In this document: one piece after another, positions 21,527-33,889 of the stretch
How positions within the stretch are numbered: position 1 is the stretch's first letter
Layout of the letters: each line of letters starts with the position of its first letter
Assembly: GCA_911728435.2 (NCBI GenBank)
Contig: OU452203.1
Location: 17,567,651 to 17,631,650 of the forward strand
DNA: 64,000 nt
Reading direction: 5' to 3'
From: Apoderus coryli
Lineage: Eukaryota > Arthropoda > Insecta > Coleoptera > Attelabidae
Notes under the pieces: model-generated
Databases searched by the model: none
The model's input: the letters and a program-made list of their open reading frames with translations, nothing else
Told to the model about the DNA's origin: nothing
Translations under genes and position numbers: made by a program

Positions 21527-24070
21527 TTATTTCAGAAAAATAAGATTTGGATAGATGGGAAAACAAAGGATGTCACACCCGGTATATTGTAATAAAAATA
21601 TTGCATCCGGTCGAACTAAGTATTTTTCGCCGATTAATAATTTATAAAAGTTCATGGCTCTACCATCGGTATTGTATCTACGAAATAGACAAAATTTGCT
21701 GATTCACATTTTTGACACAAGCGGTACGACGCTAGGAATAGACAATTTCATTGGTCGATATTCGAAAGAGTGGAAAAAACTAAAGTTATAAATACAGGAA
21801 GTTACAGGAGATTTTTATTTGCACTTCTGTGTAGGAAAGATTGAAGAGAGTGATAGGAGATTTGGCAGCTCGGACCATAAAGTCTCCCTGAGTTGGAGCA
21901 CATAAGTGTCCGAATACTAAAATGAGCGAAAAGAACAGCTGTGTCGATGATGATGATTATTATCTAAGTACAAATTTTAAATATTGTAATTAATAATTTT
22001 TTTTTGAGGCTTGTACTTTTTAAATAATAAATTTAATAAATAATAAGTAGTAAAATATATTTGACTTTCCTTTTTAATTTTAATAGAGTTTTCTAAATCA
22101 AATCAAGTTAACTGAGAGATCAATAAATATCAACCCCTTTTCTATATTCTATATTTATGGTGAAGTCCGCTTACCTAATTTTCTAATTATTTTTGTGACA
22201 ATGCATACACAAATTATTCCGAAACTATTCAACCCCAAAAGGCTTCTAATTTAATTTTGGATGGTTCTTTCAAATGTTTAAATTCCATCTTGGATTGCAT
22301 TCTTAAAAGTATAAAATAAAATTCAATCAATTTTTTTATCGAAGTTTTCTTTCTAATGTCATTAATATGACATAAACTATGCGTTTACTCTCAACCTATA
22401 TGTATTAATATTAAAGTAGACTCGTAATGGTAATTTGGAGCCATTAGTGGCATAACTGAAGCATTGACGCTTTTAGCAAAATTGCATAATGCATGAATTT
22501 CAAGAGGAAAAGCCTAACCTATATTACATGATAGATACCACTGTAATACGTAATTATTATTGTCACATATAATTTGATTATCAGTTTTGATAAATTGTTT
22601 TAGCTTCTGATTATTTGACTGTGATATAACAACTCTTAACCAATCATTCGGGAATTCATAAAATTCTCTGCCAACTACGGTTTTTCTCGTTAATATTTAA
22701 ATGCTTTAAGTTTTAACAATGGAAATGATAAAATTGATGGGAATATAGTAGTTCTATGATTTGAAAGTAATAATCAAAAGATAGGTTCAAAATGAGGGTC
22801 TATTCTGGCTCATATCTAGGTATTCCTATTTAACCAGCAGCTTAATCTTCTTAATGGAGTCGATTATTTCCTTCTGGAATCCAGACCAGAATCAGATTAT
22901 TGTCTACTCATGGTATTAACTTTTGTCATTTATTCAAGTTATGGTGACAGTTATGTAATGAAGAATAATGGCGTAATTAAAGTTTCCACTATCCTATTTC
23001 CGCACTGGCGAACACCAGCTCAGTCTTCCTGCAATTGAATGCTAGAGTCGAATGCCTAAAAACATATTTTGATTAAATGGAAGCCGCCTTGTATTATGTT
23101 GCAAAACATTCCTTCGTATTTTCCAATAACCAGAATTGTAATATCTTCGAGGCCTCGTTAGTTTTAAAGCTTTTCAGAACAGCAGTGGTAAACGTGTCCG
23201 TGGTGACCAACCAACAAAAGATCCACTTAATAACAGCATCTGAAATATCCCTAAGTAAGGATGAATGGACTCTTTCCGGCGATATCTGAACAAAATACTA
23301 AACTGGTTTTGGGGTTTTTACATGGAAGTAGCAATAACAATAAGTAAATCAATTCGCAAGTCCTTCACTCTTGGCTTAAACCCAGTCAGCGATAGCGACA
23401 TGAATTTCCGTGGAAGAGAATTGATAATTGGTATGAAAAGCAATGTTCAAACAAAGTCCTGCGAGGTTAATTGATCAACATGTCGCAGACCACGATCGTT
23501 CTAGGTATACGGTTCAGGAGATTGGGTGTTAATGATTTTAGGGACCACACAAGTCAAATACACAACTCTTCGGTCATGTATTCTCCACCATTCCAGCTGT
23601 CGGATCATTGGAGGGTCATGATCTGATTCTCAGTCCATATATTATAACAGACACAATAATGTTGGGATTTTTGACCCGATTGGCAGTTATACTATCGAGA
23701 CAGGGTCCGTACAGAACATCATAATCATCAAATCTTGACAGGATCACCCTTTTTTGCATCCACACTCACTTTTATCCCAATAAACACACGTACGTAAAAA
23801 AAACGTTTAAATTTATTAATAACGTTTAAATAAAATCGTGTTTTTATTACGTAGAATCTACTAAAAATGTCGCGGTATTAAACGTTACATACAACGTGTA
23901 AAGAAAAACGTTTTATATTGGTGAATAAATAACTTTTTGTGGTGTTCAAAACACGTCAGAACTACGTTGATAATAATATTTTTAAAACGTTTCCAGAATA
24001 CGTCGAATACACGTAGAAAATAAAAGATACATACACCAATTTTATTGTTACGATATTTATTTTTAAACAA
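21527..24070. other. Unassigned AT-rich DNA
   Basis: No gene recognised. Two overlapping frames at 23077-23474 have mixed codon use but no motif I can name. From about 23790 the DNA is rich in 'acgttt' and 'tacgt' words leading into the palindrome at 24071. Confidence 0.3.
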
Positions 24071-24268
24071 GTTTGAATAAATCGTTTAAAAAATCAGGTT
24101 GGTAGTTATTTTTTAGATAAATGCTCGCAAACGTTAACTTTAATTTTTAGGTGCAGTTGTATACATGAAAGTTTAAATGTAACTGCACCTAAAACTTAAA
24201 GTTGACGTTTGTGAGCATTTACCTAAAAAATAATTCCCAACCTGATTTTTTAAACGATTTATTCGAAC
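24071..24268. repeat. Long palindrome (about 88-bp arms, 22-base loop)
   Basis: Left arm 24071-24158 and right arm 24181-24268 are near-perfect reverse complements with scattered mismatches; both ends read 'gtt(t/c)gaataaatcgtttaa' when oriented alike and the inner ends are 'gtgcagtt'/'aactgcac'. The transcript of either strand would fold into one long hairpin. Probably the terminal fold of a non-autonomous element; the DNA to its left shares its 'acgttt' character. Confidence 0.75.
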
Positions 24269-26389
24269 TTTTACATGCTGCACTAAACAAACTTTAAAAA
24301 ATCCTTACAATATACTTCAATATTACGTTAATAAATGTATTGTTTTAAAAATACAAGTACACGTTTATTCAATGTTCTTTAGAAGCTAGAGCTATTAAGC
24401 TAGATACTTCACTTTATATTAACCTATTTGTTAATTTATATAAAACAAGAAGCCGACCGCGACGGTGGGTTTTGATACTTCAATAAAACGCAATTCATCG
24501 TTATAATACTAAATATTTATTATTAAGTTCTATCAAATATTTATTTAATTCCAAGTTTTAATTTAGATTAGAGGAATTGCACAAAATATGTATATACTCG
24601 TATTAAAGCGTCAAATTTGTGTTCCGAGTTACAATTTAGCAAAGGCAACGGTTATTATAGGTTATGGTCTACTAATAATGGTAATCTTTAGATGAAAGAC
24701 GGAAATATCCACTCCACTCCAACGCTCCCACTCACTACCTAATATCACAGCCGCAGATTTTCTAAAATTTATAAGGTTTTGGCCCACCGGGCACACTGAG
24801 TGCCCCACAGAGACCTCCCCGAGAACCCCCAACTCATTATCCATCACGAGTAATAATCACAGACATACAGATCTATTATCAACAAAAGAATCTATAGAAA
24901 GTGCACGGGATTAACATGTCTAAACTCGCTTGCTTGCCTTCTATTAGAATAAATTAAAATATTAGTTTTGATATTTTTTAGAAAAATAAAAAGGAAATTT
25001 TTTGGAACACTCTATTTTATGTAATGAACTTATCATTATGCATTTTATTTATTAATTTATCGAGAACAAAGATGACAAAGAAGCAGTGACAAGTTGAAGA
25101 AACTATTTTCCTAATTTCCAACTAAATGTTGTAAAGTTTGAAGCCAAACGGTTAGCAGCAATTACTCATATTATGAAAACCATATAACAATTACTACATC
25201 CATCTATAGAATAAGTATAGGTATAGAAGTTTTGCTCTTCACTTGGGAGTTCGTGTTGTGAGACTTGAGGACAAATTTGCGAAACAGCTGCCAACGCTTT
25301 AATAGTTTCCAGAAAATGTCTTATTGTCAGCAGAAACTTAGTTGAAGAGACAACAGCAGATGGATTACTAGTCCCTTGTTTTGTTAAGTCCTAAATCCAC
25401 TTTTGGAGTAGTTCGGATAACTTGAATATATTTTGAGAAGTATGAAACAACGATAGACATGAAATGAAATTATATACCTATACAAAGTGAGAATATTCCA
25501 CGGTTTGAGCCAAACGATGAAATTATATTTATTATTTATGCTAATAATAAGCCAATACAGAACTTTGGATGGCTTATCTCGGAAAATTTCCCGCAAATAG
25601 GCTATTGCGTGGAAAGCTGAAGCAAATTAAGCTTGATTTCGCATCAAAAAACTACCTGTCCGGTTTTGGTTGTCCACGAGTGTATTTATCTCAGGACCAT
25701 AATATAATTATTGTTATAAAATGATGTTTTGTTGACACATTTCAACAGTTTATCTCCTGAATATCCCGTATGAAAAATACGAATATTCGGACTATCATAG
25801 TGTTATGATGTATATTCGTCCAGGTTTTTCTATCGTGCAATTTTTAAACTTATGGTTTTATGCTGCCATACATAAATTTTCATTTTTTGTTTGTTCACTT
25901 TGTTTTTCCTCACACATCACACGTTTATTAAAAGAACCACACGACACAGCCCGAATGGTTTTAGGAACTGTCAGAGCTCTGTACGTTATAAACGTACGTA
26001 CGTTTTAAAAAATGTTAGGGAAATAAATACTACAGAGGCATTGAAAAAATTACTTCTGGTGAAAACGTAATCCCAGGTAGATAGATAGACTGACTGGAGC
26101 AACATTAATGTTTAGTGGTCTATGGTTTTTCACGAACTCTTTTATGATATGAGAGAACTTTCTTGTAAACTCACTTGGGAAAGAACTACTAGTGCTAGGC
26201 ACACCACTACAAACACAAGTAGCATCCACAATATCTAACGTGGAGAACTGTACCCACAAATTTTAAATACATGAAAATCCCAAAGTAATGCATTTTTTTG
26301 TAGGGTCAAAAATATGAATCACTGAATTATTTGGAAACTCCAATAGTAATAATTAATATCGTCAAATTACGAGAAGTTCAACATGATTA
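24269..26389. other. Unassigned AT-rich DNA
   Basis: No gene recognised. A GC-richer patch on the minus strand at 24662-24847 is open for 61 codons (contains SEWERWSGVDISVF), but I could not assign it. Frames at 25805-26008 and 26050-26259 have no known motif. Confidence 0.3.
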
Positions 26390-26870
26390 TAATAATAATA
26401 AGATTTTTATTTCCAACAGGCATAGCCCAATTACAGGAAAAAATTATCTATTAAATACAATTCAAATAATAACTTAATTACGAAACAAAACTCAACTAAA
26501 AAAAAGCACAGCAAGTAAATGAGTCAAGTAAACATAAAAATAATATCTATAAAGGTAATCTTCCCAATACAAAAACCAATAAATAAACTAAATAATACCA
26601 GGTGAATATATACAAATGAAAAACAGTACAAATGCCAACAATATAGAATAGAAAAAATAATAACAATAATAAAATAAAAAAAAGTCAGCTTGCTTCTACG
26701 ATAATAGAGCAGTGTAAGCTCTAATAATTTGACTCAACGGTGAGTGGTGAATATCGCAAACAGTAGGGCTCTTTATCAGGCTATGCAATAATTTGTATAT
26801 AAATTTGATTGACAATAAAGCTCTTCGAGTCTCCAATGATTATTAGTTGAAAGATAGCCCGATACATATT
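26390..26870 (-). mobile_element. LINE 3' end (CR1/Jockey-like), 5'-truncated
   Basis: The minus strand shows the C-terminal LINE text LETRRALLSIKFIYKLLHSL followed by IKSP. It then runs through a non-coding 3' region ending 'ttgggctatgcctgttgg' and 'aaataaaaatcttattatt', an A-rich site followed by an ATT microsatellite tail. The same coding pattern (LE.RR...FLYKLL) and the same 3' signature occur in the better LINE at 56946-58858. The copy is broken upstream of the LETRR block. Confidence 0.65.
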
Positions 26871-27221
26871 TGGACAGAACATAATTTTTTGTCGATGGCA
26901 CCATCTCAATTCTCAGAGGACGTTTCATAAATGTTGTGAAACTGGTTCTCTAGATTTCTTCCTCAAAAGTGAACTTTGTTGTTTGTCTCTACAAAATTTA
27001 TAAGTAAAAAACACCCAATAAAAGAATCTATTAAAACCAACTTTACTGATTTGTTAAAATTGAATTATAAAAACATCAGACACATGAAAACCCAGCGACA
27101 CAGGTGGCAATAACGTGTCTGCGGTGGAGCTGTTAAGGCTCTCATGATATGTGGAAAATAGCCGGAAAATCTCACAAAACAAGGTAAGCGAGAACAATAT
27201 ACAGGACTTTCATTTTAAAAC
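26871..27221. other. Unassigned DNA
   Basis: No gene recognised between the LINE end and the transposase fragment. Confidence 0.3.
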
Positions 27222-27480
27222 ATGCCACCCAGAATTACGCCTCATATAAAATAGAGTTTTGAGGTCATCAATGTCTTAAACTTCAATTTTGAATACCCCC
27301 AAAGAAAGAAGTCCAGTGGCGTTAAATCTGGCGGCTACTCTTAGGCACCTCGCCTTCCAATCCATATCCGAGGAAAGCCATTGCCTATAACAAGAAGAGC
27401 GAAATGAGGAGGAGCTCCATCTTGTTGGTAATATGAATTGTCCTCTTCCAGCATAAGGTTTCCGTCTTCATCGCTCTGGT
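27222..27480 (-). pseudogene. IS630/Tc1-type transposase C-terminal fragment
   Basis: On the minus strand the reading is NLMLEEDNSYYQQDGAPPHF, with the second catalytic Asp in QQDGAPPH. After frameshifts come WIGRRGA and PPDLTPLDFFLWGYSKL, with the third catalytic Asp in PLDFFLWG. Both blocks are diagnostic of this superfamily. The first Asp and the DNA-binding domain are absent. Not the same subfamily as the mariner at 33890. Confidence 0.75.
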
Positions 27481-27584
27481 TTTCTAGTAAGTAAGTAAGT
27501 GATTAATGGATTTATAACGTTTTCTATAAAATTTTAAAGAAGTACTCCATTCTGAAGTGGAGTGAATGTATTGCAATAGGAAAT

Positions 27585-27680
27585 AAAACGTCTGACTCCA
27601 CAAAATCAATTTAATACATTACACTTAAAGTGTTATGTCCAAACATGTTTCGAAGCCCACTAGCTTCATCATCAGTGGCA
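27585..27680 (-). ncRNA. Hammerhead-like motif with dispersed-repeat tail
   Basis: On the minus strand: GCCA (27679-27676), CTGATGA, stem II GAAGC/GCTTC, GAAAC, AT, GTT and TGG. The core is intact, the cleavage triplet is GTT rather than GTC, and a three-base stem I (CCA/TGG) is possible. The tail reads 'gtggagtcagacgttttat', like the tails of the copies at 2330 and 3028. One extra T lies between the core and stem II. Confidence 0.45.
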
Positions 27681-28128
27681 AAATTTTAGAGAAATTGTAT
27701 TTGTAAATATTACATTATTATTATGAGTAAGTTAAGAGTAATGTGTCGAAGTCACCCTGAGGAAAAAATCTTGTTAATACTAATGAAATTAAATGAAATT
27801 AAATTATGTTACTACATATTTATGCTTTTTCTTTTTCTATAAGAGTCTTCTATGAAAAGAGTAAATCATATTATTATTGATTTGTGGGTATGAAAAGCAG
27901 TACGAACACATTTTCATTTTGAATGCAAAACCAAAATGTTCTACAGTTGTTAGAATCGCTTTTTTATTAGAGTATTTCATTCATTTTCCTTAAAATGGTT
28001 CAAATTGTAAATTCTCCAATTTTTCACATCGAATCAATTTTCCAACATTTTGTATAGCAACGTAACGCAATAACAGTAATTTATATTCCAACATTTCGCA
28101 GTTGGCTTTGCCATATTTCTGTAGATAC

Positions 28129-28156
28129 AAAAAAAAAAAAAAAAAAAAAAAAAGAG
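28129..28156 (+). repeat. Poly(A) run
   Basis: An uninterrupted A run of about 24 bases followed by 'gagagaaa'. It could be the tail of an old retrocopy, but no gene-like sequence precedes it. Confidence 0.6.
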
Positions 28157-28479
28157 AGAAAACTAATACTCAAAATTGCAGAACATTAAGGTTGTTTATT
28201 GAAAACTGCCCCTTTTATACAGATAAATGTCGGGGACACACTCTTATAAGTTTGTTTTACGGTGAAACTTTGCCCATTTTCTGCGTGGAAACTTATATCT
28301 GCAATCATCATCGATTTTAACCATAAGCGTACCGTGGATCCAGTATAATGTCACCCCTTTTATAACCTACTACTCTGCATTCAGTCAGTTAAGTGCCAAA
28401 CAATGGTGAGTTTTCTTGAATGATTTTAAAGAACAGCTAAAATCACTGAAAACTTGTGTAAACCATTATACCTGTGATA

Positions 28480-28868
28480 TACCACCTATTTTTGAATTGA
28501 AAATGGCTTTAAATTTAATAATAAAAAATCCATGGCCGTATTTAGAAGAAAAAGTCATTTTTTATAAAAACGTCTGCTTGTGTCGAAACTACAATTTCAA
28601 ATACCAAATTTACGATTACTATACCGGGTATACGAGTATCAAAAATAACATTTATAATGATTTTGATTTTTTTGTTTTTTTTTTAATTTTATGAAAATAT
28701 TTTCAAAACCGTGATTTATTGTGCAAAAAAAAACTAATAAACCTTTTTCTCAAAGTGGTTAATTTCATAGCTAGAAGAAGAAAATAAAAATCATTAAAAA
28801 TATTATTTTTGATATACCCTGTATAGCATCGTAAATTTGGTTCTCGAAATTGTAATTTTGGCCATCAT
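28480..28868. repeat. Foldback repeat, partly shared with 11.5 kb
   Basis: 'ctacaatttcaaataccaaa' to 'aaaataaca' (about 28588-28650) is mirrored by 28786-28862 ('ttatttttgatataccctg' to 'gaaattgtaatttt'). The 'taccctgtatag' terminus is of the CAGGGTA MITE type. The first part (28480-28545) matches 11508-11570. Non-coding dispersed element. Confidence 0.55.
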
Positions 28869-29270
28869 CATGGCAATTCTTATTTTGGATGCAGCTGGAG
28901 GAACATCCAAACCACTCTCTCAAGTTTCTCAACCAGGATATCCTTCCTCTACCCACGCTTCTTGTACCTTGGATCCTTCCCTGCATTATCAATTGAAGTA
29001 AGGCATATCTTGGTCCACGAGTCACATGGCCCAGATACTGAAGTTTTCTGCCTTTAATTGTTCTTCTATGTTTAGTCGTTCAAGTATTTCTAAGTTAGTT
29101 ATCCGATCGACCCATGACACCTTCAGTACTCTTCTGTACACCCACATTTCAAAAGCTTCTAGTCTTTTGGTTATTTCTGCGTTCAAAGTCCATGCCTCGA
29201 CGCCATAAAGCACTTTGTAGAACTTTAAAATTAAGCATGATCATTCTTAGTTTGCTTCGCTTACCATTTG
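28866..29270 (-). pseudogene. LINE C-terminal fragment ('endonuclease-reverse transcriptase' type)
   Basis: On the minus strand, VLYGVEAWTLNAEITKRLEA is followed by FEMWVYRRVLKVSWVDRITN and ERLNIEEQLK. In a second frame come RGPRYALLQLIMQGRIQGTR and RGRISWLRNLREWFG. This is the region downstream of the RT domain in the insect LINEs usually annotated as endonuclease-reverse transcriptase (LLYGxExWT..FEMWxYRRxLxISW, then K..RG...SWLxNLRxW). One frameshift separates the halves near 29022. The RT core itself is not present. Confidence 0.8.
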
Positions 29271-29409
29271 TCGAAAAATTTATAACATTATTATTAACAT
29301 TTAACTACTATAATTTATAAAATTAATTACTAGTTATGTAATTATTTGTTTATATTATTTCTTACGTCTTTGACGCATATAATACGATTAAAATTTTATT
29401 AAGAAATTT
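29271..29409. other. Spacer
   Basis: AT-rich sequence between two minus-strand LINE fragments; nothing recognised. Confidence 0.3.
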
Positions 29410-30000
29410 AATAACAATAATAATAAACGTCTTTATTAAGAATGCAGACATACATTATACATTCAATTATCAAGATAGCGAAGTTTAGCTCAGTAGCTAT
29501 ACTTTAACACTTAACCTTCATGACAATTTTACAACTCAATAGCAAATCGAATTACAATTAATATACACAGCAAATTGGTGAAGTAGATAATTTACAAAAT
29601 TAATAATAATTTAAAAATACTAATATTAAATATTAGACCTGTATTAAATGCGATTTAATTGGTTTTCTATAACTAAAAGGCCTTAATCCAAAATAAGCAC
29701 AATATGCATTATATAAACTTATGTCTTGATAGGTAAAATTTCTTGAAATAAAGATAGCGAATGCTGAGGCATGGTCAAAAGATGTAGTTTACGAACATTT
29801 CTGTTGTGAATATGATGTCAAAATGCAATTTCTCGCGCAAATACTCGGGAGAAGAACTGTCGAGAAGCCTATATATAAACACTAAGTAATGCAGCTTTAC
29901 AATATTAATTAATTTGAGCCACCCAAGTTCTCGAATCTTGTGCGATACATGATGATACTTTCGCAAGTTCAATATGTTTTAAAAGACGCGTTCGTATTCA
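29410..30000 (-). mobile_element. LINE 3' end (CR1/Jockey-like)
   Basis: The minus-strand frame 29972-29775 reads NLRKYHHVSHKIRELGWLKL followed by HYLVFIYRLLDSSSPEYL, the post-RT segment of non-LTR elements (RKxDHVS..xxxLGWL..R). The 3' region runs to 29410 and ends in 'aataaagacgttta' with an ATT-type microsatellite tail. Stops and the absence of RT motifs upstream show a 5'-truncated dead copy. Confidence 0.65.
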
Positions 30001-31171
30001 ATGATTCTTGATGGCGATTTATCATTTAACGCGGTAATTGTTGATGGCTGATATATAATGTATTTGACAATTATTGACGTATTGTGTTTGTGAAGAATAT
30101 TGGCAATATTGCTAACGCTTAAAACGCTCATAAACTCTCGTCTGTGTGGAGCTTTTTCCAAGTTTCCAAACAGAGCTCATATTTATAATATAATTATTAT
30201 CGTATCAGAAAAAATAAAAATTTAGACAATCCAAATAACTTAAAAAACCATCACGTATTCCATACAAACTATTATACAAAAATTTATTTTCTCTATAAAT
30301 TTTAGAGAACAATGGCTCCGGAGCCATATATTTTTCGAAATAACCCATTCATATCGTTTAAATGTGGAAAGAATATTATTATAAACTACTGTACTGTAGG
30401 TACAGAGTGCAGTGTTGTTAATTTTAAAATGCCGCTGTACTATATGCCTCTTTTGTCCGAAAAACAATAGCCGGTTTGCATAAAACAAAAAAATATGAGA
30501 GGTGCCAGGACTATTAATACACTTCATGTTATAGATTATTGTGGCAATAAATATTTTTTATGCAGCATATGCAGCATTTGAGAGCAGGATTAATTTGTTA
30601 TTTACTCGCGTAGCCATGGCTTTTTGACAAATTGGTAAAACGGTAACACTTTTTTTTCCTATATGTTCTTCCATGTTAATTAAAAGTTAAAAGTGGATTT
30701 TATTATTCACTAAAAATTGATCCATTTTGATGTGGGTTGCTTTTGATCTATCGATCTACCGCTCACTTAAACTGGAATTAAAAAAATGTTAACATGGACA
30801 TGCAATAGTTAAGGTAGAGTCGAATTTATTTTATTTTTAAAACTGGACGTATTGATATGATAAAACGACTTCAAGTATATTAATTAAATAACTTTAGAGG
30901 CACGAGAAATCATGCCTATATTACTCTATAATCTCGCAGTTACATAGAGGCGAATTTTGTAACCCAACACCCCCTCTATCTAGGACCAAAAATAAGACGA
31001 AAATCACTTATGAAATTATGACTATTTTGAATATTGAAATCACGCAAATCTTTCACTTGAAATTACTAGTTTATTGATAAAGACAGAATAGTAAATTTCG
31101 AATTTCAAAGTCTAGTTGTCACATAAATCATAATCTAGATAGAGAAGTTGCGATTCAAGTATGGCAAGAAG
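30001..31171. other. Unassigned AT-rich DNA
   Basis: No gene recognised. The minus frame at 30240-30527 has no known motif. Confidence 0.3.
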
Positions 31172-31173
31172 TA

Positions 31174-32087
31174 GACCAGGGTCGATAATTTTAAAAATGG
31201 TAAAAAGTGAAAAAAAATATAGTAGGATGATATCCATTGGAAAAGGTAGAGAATATAACAAAAATGAACGGAAAAATAAATTACGGGTGATCTGTAGGGG
31301 AAGGGGGTGAGTTTTTAAGGGTAAAAAACAGTTAATCTCGATTTCCGGTAAAACTGCAAGTCCTATGAAAAAAATTTACATAGCAAAGTTGTAGGTATTA
31401 AAAAGATCTATAACTTTTGTATCGCCACTTTTTTCACATAACCTCAAATTTTATGTGAAAAATTCGAATAACCGAGTTTTTGGTTTTTTATTTTTATCTT
31501 TTGCAAAAAAATTTAATTTTGCACAAAATTTGGTGAAAACTTACCTTTGTAGGACCCAAACATACAGTAATTTCTTTGATTTAAAATATTAATTTTTTCA
31601 CCTTATTTTGACTTAATATCCAAAAAGCACCCTAATTTTCAATCGAAAATTCTCACGTCAAAATATCTACTTTTTTAAAAAAGTTGGTGTGTTTTTTGTT
31701 CGTTGAAACCTCTACTTTCTGATAGTAGTGAAAATAAGGTGAAAAAATATTTTTTTTTGCAAAATATAAAAATAAAAAACCACAAACTCGGATATTCGAA
31801 TTTTTCACATAAATTTTGAGGTTATGTAAAAAAGTGTCGATACAAAAGTTGTAGATCTTTTTATTACCTACAACTTTGCTATTTAACTTTTTTTCATAGG
31901 ACTTGCAGTTTTACCGGAAATCAAGATTAACCATTTTTTACCCCTAAAAACTCACCCCCTCCCCCTTCCCGACCTCAGATCCCCCGTAATTTATTTTTCC
32001 TTTCATTTTTGTTATATTCTCTACCTTTTCCAATGGGTTTCATCCTACTAGAATTTTTTTTGGTCTCAAAAATTATCGAGCCTGGTC
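31174..32087. mobile_element. 914-bp foldback MITE with about 350-bp inverted arms
   Basis: Flanked by TA on both sides (31172-31173 and 32088-32089). The ends are GACCAGGGTCGATAATTTT and, reverse complemented, GACCAGGCTCGATAATTTT. Inverted similarity continues through most of each arm ('attggaaaaggtagagaata', 'tccggtaaaactgcaagtcc', 'ctcgg.tattcgaa'), with a spacer of about 120 bp and an extra about 70 bp in the left arm. No coding capacity. TA duplication suggests the Tc1/mariner superfamily. Confidence 0.85.
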
Positions 32088-32149
32088 TAAAGGTACAGTA
32101 ATCAAGAATATTTAGACATGATTAAACTATTTGGAGTTTGTAACAATAA

Positions 32150-32600
32150 TGCCCGTGCCGCATAACGTCTATAGCGCAAACGTTGTCCAACTAGGCGACA
32201 CCCAGATCATAAGACAATAAGTGCTGTTGAAAATGGCCTTCTTGAAACTGCACCCCGGAAAATTAATTCAGGTCACCCTAGAAAACTTAGATGGCAACAG
32301 GAATACCAATTACTTCACGATATTGAACAAGATCCTTCAGTGAGCACCACCAATTATGGAAAGTAATAGTCACCATCCACGTAGCACCATACACAACTTC
32401 ATGCAAAGAGAAAATCTGCATCCTTATCATCTAAAGCCGGTTCAAGAATTGCATTGATGGTGCACCTGCCCATTATTGTCGAAATGTTCGAGATATATTA
32501 AATCGACATTTTCCCAACCAATGGATCGGTCGTGGAGAACCTATTTCTTGGCCTCCTAGGTCCCCGGATCTCAGCCCAATATTTTTTGTTTTATTATGTG
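32150..32600 (+). pseudogene. Internally deleted IS630-type transposase relic
   Basis: Related to the relic at 878. Fragments of the N-terminal domain (text like ..PRKLRWQQEY..LLHDIEQDPSVSTT in mixed frames) lead to HPYHLKPVQELH. A deletion then joins this directly to IDGAPAHYCRNVRDILNRHF and PPRSPDLSP. The second catalytic Asp (DGAPAH) is present. The whole first-Asp region is deleted, and the frame ends before the PLDFFLWG block. Non-functional. Confidence 0.7.
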
Positions 32601-33887
32601 TTTAGTTAATAAGTAATTTGAATTTGAACATTGATTTGATTTTCGAAAATTGCTTAATTTTAATATTCAAAACGGTCATAATTTCATAAGGCGACATTTT
32701 CGAAATTTTGACGTGTTTTTCGTCTTATTTTAGGGATTTTTTGGGACACCCTGTATAAGCTTTCAATGTCGCCTATTACGAAACAACAAACCAAAAAACT
32801 CTAGGTGATAATTATTATTGTCTAGGAAAGGTCATGTAATTTTTTATCCCTTTAAGAATATCAATATTATATCGGATGATTTTAGAGCCAACTTCTTTTT
32901 TAGGCCAAGGTCTATTGGCACAAAGGAAATTACTTTTTCAATTCAGTTTAGGAAACATGATTTTGTTTCAGTTTAAACCCTCTTATACTACACCCTTCAT
33001 CTACTCCCGAAATCTAAGTTCCTCGTCATGTGCAGTAGTATTTGACATGTTTTTAGAAATTCTCTAAAATGGCCGAAAACACGTAGTTCAGGTGAAAATT
33101 AAAAACATCGATGGAAAGCTCAAAAAGAAAACGCTCCTTTGAATAATTATAATCTTCCTTTTACAAATTTAATTGACAGTTTACTGAGATATTAACCTCA
33201 AAAATGTTTCAGATTATTTTAAACGGTAACAAGTTGTCCTTTTTTAAAACATTCAAGTGAGGTGAACGGTATATAGGTGATCATGTCACATCAGCCAAGC
33301 TGATCTCAGTTTCTAGAAGGATAACGCCCAGAGCGCAGCCAAATTTAACAAAGGCGGACGAAGGACTTTACGGTGTGCCACACACGCTATGACGTAGATT
33401 CATATACCTATTGAATTCTGATGGCATGATTATAATCGTCCCAGACTGGGACGCTCTGTATGTATCGTGCACCAAAACCGCTATAGCTATATTACTCTAT
33501 ACCAAAATTAATATTAATAACTCGTCGTCAACCGAAACTAAGAAGCGAAATAAGAAAAAAAAATGTAACTGATATATGCCATCGTTGGTTTTCTTCTTCG
33601 TCGAGCTGATACACGAGAGAAACCAAACTAACTCATATCGCCATAGTGCATTAAACTTTCCGGACACGTTCGAAAAGTTAGACAAATGAATATTACATGG
33701 CGACATGCCATACCGGCAGAACCAGCTCGAAATTTAACTCATTAATTATTAGAATATGAGATTCCACCAACTACTGTTCCTATACTAAAAGGGCATCTTC
33801 TCTATTATCCTAACGTTAATTGCCACTTTCATATCTCTAAACTTTATACTTTAGAGGTTTAAGTAACGAAGAATTCTTAGTTACATT
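32601..33887. other. Unassigned DNA
   Basis: No gene recognised. 'caccctgtataa' near 32748 is a MITE-type end. The stretch 32870-33080 shares loose text with 52840-52900 and 53320-53480, suggesting a degenerate repeat family. Confidence 0.3.
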
Positions 33888-33889
33888 TA

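Noticed and set aside
24662..24847. Exon or SINE in the GC-richer patch
   Set aside because: No splice pair and no recognised motif; kept only as unassigned.
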